The translations under genes were made by a program, and so were the position numbers. 64,000 nucleotides of DNA from assembly GCA_947179485.1 (NCBI GenBank), contig OX359250.1, forward strand, positions 24,004,654 through 24,068,653, written 5' to 3'. Positions 60,709 to 64,000 of the stretch are shown here, piece by piece (within the stretch, counting starts at the first letter, position 1; each line of letters opens with the position of its first letter). Source of the DNA: Allacma fusca (taxonomy: Eukaryota > Arthropoda > Collembola > Symphypleona > Sminthuridae). A model generated the notes under the pieces. It ran no database searches and had not been told where the DNA came from. It worked only from the letters and a program-made list of their open reading frames with translations.

Positions 60709-60939
60709 GAATTACAATTTGAATTACAATTTGAAACTGCAATTTGAAACTGCAATTTGAAATTGCAATTTGAAACTGCAATTTGAAACTGCAATTTGAA
60801 TTACAATTTGAAACTTCAATTTGAAACTGCAATTTGAAACTTCAATTTGAATTACAATTTGAAACTTCAATCTGAAACTTCAATTTGAAACTTCAATTTG
60901 AAACTGCAATTTGAAACTGCAATTTGAAACTTCAATCTG
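60709..60939 (+). repeat. 165-bp cassette, C type, with doubled T*
   Basis: The full cassette is 60709-60873. A second T* follows 65 bp later (CAATCT at 60868 and 60933) after T-T-C-C. Confidence 0.9.
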
Positions 60940-61439
60940 AAACTTCAATTTGAAACTGCAATTTGAAACTGCAATTTGAAACTGCAATTTGAAACTTCAA
61001 TTTGAAACTGCAATTTGAAACTGCAATTTGAAACTGCAATTTGAAACTGCAATTTGAAACTGCAATTTGAAACTGCAATTTGAAACTGCAATTTGAAACT
61101 GCAATTTGAAACTGCAATTTGAAACTGCAATTTGAAACTGCAATTTGAAACTGCAATTTGAAACTGCAATTTGAAACTGCAATTTGAAACTGCAATTTGA
61201 AACTGCAATTTGAAACTGCAATTTGAAACTGCAATTTGAAACTGCAATTTGAAACTGCAATTTGAAACTGCAATTTGAAACTGCAATTTGAAACTGCAAT
61301 TTGAAACTGCAATTTGAAACTGCAATTTGAAACTGCAATTTGAAACTGCAATTTGAAACTGCAATTTGAAACTGCAATTTGAAACTGCAATTTGAAACTG
61401 CAATTTGAAACTGCAATTTGAAACTGCAATTTGAAACTT

Positions 61440-61930
61440 CAATTTGAAACTGCAATTTGAAACTGCAATTTGAAACTGCAATTTGAAACTGCAATTTGAA
61501 ACTGCAATTTGAAACTGCAATTTGAAACTGCAATTTGAAACTGCAATTTGAAACTGCAATTTGAAACTGCAATTTGAAACTGCAATTTGAAACTGCAATT
61601 TGAAACTGCAATTTGAAACTGCAATTTGAAACTGCAATTTGAAACTGCAATTTGAAACTGCAATTTGAAACTGCAATTTGAAACTGCAATTTGAAACTGC
61701 AATTTGAAACTGCAATTTGAAACTGCAATTTGAAATTGCAATTTGAAACTGCACTTTGAAACTGCAATTTGAAACTGCAATTTGAAACTGCAATTTGAAA
61801 CTGCAATTTGAAACTGCAATTCGAAACTGCAATTTGAAACTGCAATTTGAAACTGCAATTTGAAACTGCAATTTGAAACTGCAATTTGAAACTGCAATTT
61901 GAAACTGCAATTTGAAACTGCAATTTGAAA
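61440..61930 (+). repeat. Segment shared with 12.9-13.3 kb
   Basis: P at 61732, GAAACTGCACTTT at about 61745 and X (TTCG at 61820) repeat the 13.1-kb arrangement at an offset of 48,603 bp. GAAACTGCACTTT is seen only in these two places. Confidence 0.8.
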
Positions 61931-62641
61931 CTTCAATTTGAAACTGCAATTTGAAACTGCAATTTGAAACTGCAATTTGAAACTGCAATTTGAAACTGCA
62001 ATTTGAAACTGCAATTTGAAACTGCAATTTGAAACTGCAATTTGAAACTGCAATTTGAAACTGCAATTTGAAACTGCAATTTGAAACTGCAATTTGAAAC
62101 TGCAATTTGAAACTTCAATTTGAAACTGCAATTTGAAACTGCAATTTGAAACTGTAATTTGAAACTTCAATTTGAAACTGCAATTTGAAACTGCAATTTG
62201 AAACTGCAATTTGAAACTTCAATTTGAAACTGCAATTTGAAACTGCAATTTGAAACTTCAATTTGAAACTGCAATTTGAAACTGCAATTTGAAACTGCAA
62301 TTTGAAACTGCAATTTGAAACTGCAATTTGAAACTTCAATTTGAAACTGCAATTTGAAACTGCAATTTGAAACTTCAATTTGAAACTGCAATTTGAAACT
62401 GCAATTTGAAACTGCAATTTGAAACTTCAATTTGAAACTTCAATTTGAAACTTCAATTTGAAACTGCAATTTGAAACTGCAATTTGAAACTGCAATTTGA
62501 AACTGCAATTTGAAACTGCAATTTGAAACTGCAATTTGAAACTTCAATTTGAAACTGCAATTTGAAACTGCAATTTGAAACTTCAATTTGAAACTGCAAT
62601 TTGAAACTGCAATTTGAAACTGCAATTTGAAACTTCAATTT

Positions 62642-62806
62642 GAATTACAATTTGAATTACAATTTGAAACTGCAATTTGAAACTGCAATTTGAAATTGCA
62701 ATTTGAAACTGCAATTTGAAACTGCAATTTGAATTACAATTTGAAACTTCAATTTGAAACTGCAATTTGAAACTTCAATTTGAATTACAATTTGAAACTT
62801 CAATCT
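62642..62806 (+). repeat. 165-bp cassette, C type
   Basis: Reference-quality copy: Y-Y-C-C-P-C-C-Y-T-C-T-Y-T*, followed by T-T. No private changes. Confidence 0.93.
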
Positions 62807-62871
62807 GAAACTTCAATTTGAAACTTCAATTTGAAACTGCAATTTGAAACTGCAATTTGAAACTTCAATTT

Positions 62872-63287
62872 GAAACTGCAATTTGAAACTGCAATTTGAA
62901 ACTGCAATTTGAAACTGCAATTTGAAACTGCAATTTGAAACTGCAATTTGAAACTGCAATTTGAAACTGCAATTTGAAACTGCAATTTGAAACTGCAATT
63001 TGAAACTGCAATTTGAAACTGCAATTTGAAACTGCAATTTGAAACTGCAATTTGAAACTGCAATTTGAAACTGCAATTTGAAACTGCAATTTGAAACTGC
63101 AATTTGAAACTGCAATTTGAAACTGCAATTTGAAACTGCAATTTGAAACTGCAATTTGAAACTGCAATTTGAAACTGCAATTTGAAACTGCAATTTGAAA
63201 CTGCAATTTGAAACTGCAATTTGAAACTGCAATTTGAAACTGCAATTTGAAACTGCAATTTGAAACTGCAATTTGAAACTGCAATTT
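62872..63287 (+). repeat. Pure run of 32 consensus monomers
   Basis: Thirty-two exact monomers lie between T monomers at 62859 and 63288. The next segment includes a one-off GGAAACTG change near 63365. Confidence 0.85.
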
Positions 63288-63911
63288 GAAACTTCAATTT
63301 GAAACTGCAATTTGAAACTGCAATTTGAAACTGCAATTTGAAACTGCAATTTGAAACTGCAATTGGAAACTGCAATTTGAAACTGCAATTTGAAACTGCA
63401 ATTTGAAACTGCAATTTGAAACTGCAATTTGAAACTGCAATTTGAAACTGCAATTTGAAACTGCAATTTGAAACTGCAATTTGAAACTTCAATTTGAAAC
63501 TGCAATTTGAAACTGCAATTTGAAACTGCAATTTGAAACTGCAATTTGAAACTGCAATTTGAAACTGCAATTTGAAACTGCAATTTGAAACTGCAATTTG
63601 AAACTGCAATTTGAAACTGCAATTTGAAACTGCAATTTGAAACTGCAATTTGAAACTGCAATTTGAAACTGCAATTTGAAACTGCAATTTGAAACTGCAA
63701 TTTGAAACTGCAATTTGAAACTGCAATTTGAAACTGCAATTTGAAACTGCAATTTGAAACTGCAATTTGAAACTTCAATTTGAAACTGCAATTTGAAACT
63801 GCAATTTGAAACTTCAATTTGAAACTGCAATTTGAAACTTCAATTTGAAACTGCAATTTGAAACTGCAATTTGAAACTTCAATTTGAAACTGCAATTTGA
63901 AACTTCAATTT

Positions 63912-64000
63912 GAATTACAATTTGAATTACAATTTGAAACTGCAATTTGAAACTGCAATTTGAAATTGCAATTTGAAACTGCAATTTGAAACTGCAATTT
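63912..64000 (+). repeat. Cassette cut by the window end
   Basis: Y-Y-C-C-P-C-C is present up to the last base, so the array and its higher-order structure continue beyond the window. Confidence 0.88.

Larger units (their letters stand above)
1..64000. repeat. 13-bp satellite array spanning the whole window (consensus GAAACTGCAATTT)
   Basis: The window is a head-to-tail tandem array of a 13-bp monomer, all in the same orientation and without any interrupting unique sequence. About 4,900 copies are present and both ends run off the window. Most monomers match the consensus exactly. The rest are a small set of recurring one- or two-base variants, plus a 12-bp form (GAATTACAATTT) and an 11-bp form (GAATGCAATTT). 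The unit has 4 G/C in 13 bases, and its only common CpG comes from two variants (TTCGAA junctions and GAAACCGCAATTT). No gene, RNA gene or mobile element is visible in any part, so no stretch needs a separate gene-free note. The size, homogeneity and layered duplications are typical of satellite DNA in eukaryotic heterochromatin. The chromosome location and species are not deducible from the sequence. Confidence 0.98.

Noticed and set aside
1-64000. CRISPR array
   Set aside because: Repeats are 13 bp and contiguous. There are no unique spacers of about 30 bp and no cas genes.
1-64000. Bacterial or plasmid iterons or a replication origin with 13-mers
   Set aside because: Iteron sets are a few to some tens of copies beside a rep or dnaA gene. 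Here thousands of copies cover the window and no gene is present.
1-64000. Telomere repeat
   Set aside because: The unit is 13 bp, lacks G-rich strand asymmetry (2 G and 2 C per unit), and shows complex higher-order structure unlike telomerase products.
1-64000. Alpha satellite or another CENP-B-box satellite
   Set aside because: No 171-bp unit is present and no match to the CENP-B box pattern is visible. A centromeric role cannot be excluded but has no support in the sequence.
1-64000. Phased A-tract DNA curvature
   Set aside because: AAA and TTT tracts recur every 13 bp, out of phase with the 10.5-bp helical repeat, so strong net bending is not expected from spacing alone.
1-64000. Inverted or mobile-element insertions within the array
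   Set aside because: I read the window for reversed monomers and foreign segments and found none. All monomers have the same orientation.

Overview
The window is one uninterrupted eukaryotic-type satellite DNA array. From base 1 to base 64000 it consists of head-to-tail copies, all in one orientation, of a 13-bp monomer, GAAACTGCAATTT (31% GC), roughly 4,900 copies. I find no unique sequence, protein-coding gene, RNA gene, transposon or CRISPR array. The host cannot be named from the sequence. An array at least 64 kb long that runs off both window edges fits constitutive heterochromatin (pericentromeric, subtelomeric or sex/B chromosome) of a eukaryote, and argues against a bacterium or virus.

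The array is not featureless. Monomer codes used below: C = GAAACTGCAATTT (consensus); T = GAAACTTCAATTT; Y = GAATTACAATTT (12 bp); Y* = GAATTACAGTTT (12 bp); P = GAAATTGCAATTT (contains a perfect 12-bp palindrome); A = GAAACTACAATTT; T* = GAAACTTCAATCT; U = TAAACTGCAATTT; D = GAAACTGATATTT; G = GAAACTGTAATTT; X = GAAACTGCAATTC (makes TTCGAA with the next monomer); H = GAAGCTTAAATTT (HindIII site); S = GAATGCAATTT (11 bp). A marker-rich block of about 165 bp, Y-Y-C-C-P-C-C-Y-T-C-T-Y-T*, recurs about 30 times in whole or part at irregular spacing and works as the punctuation of higher-order repeats.

Layout: 1-4.1 kb, an early form of the cassette inside a 1732-bp tandem duplication. 4.3-11.4 kb, HindIII/S-marked units and cassettes carrying A. 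11.7-14.3 kb, Y-Y units with paired palindromic P monomers. 14.4-20.3 kb, a very homogeneous run and a 1842-bp duplication with D monomers. 20.5-25.5 kb, a 2479-bp tandem duplication. 27.4-39.5 kb, a 12.2-kb stretch with no cassette that keeps exact 13-bp register, built on G-X dimer units and holding a 1170-bp duplication. 39.5-44.4 kb, dense cassettes and a 1587-bp duplication. 44.3-54.5 kb, a 3268-bp duplication and a four-copy family marked by two GAAACCG monomers 78 bp apart. 54.5-57.4 kb, a Y-Y cluster and a remote copy of the 44-46 kb region. 57.8-64 kb, a return to types seen at 4-14 kb, including a remote copy of the 13-kb segment 48.6 kb away.

The minus strand reads open over long distances in all three frames (up to 893 codons) only because 13 is not a multiple of 3 and the unit lacks a minus-strand stop. 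All frames give the same 13-residue peptide repeat, start at TTG, and end where variant monomers bring in TGA or TAA. I regard none as a gene.
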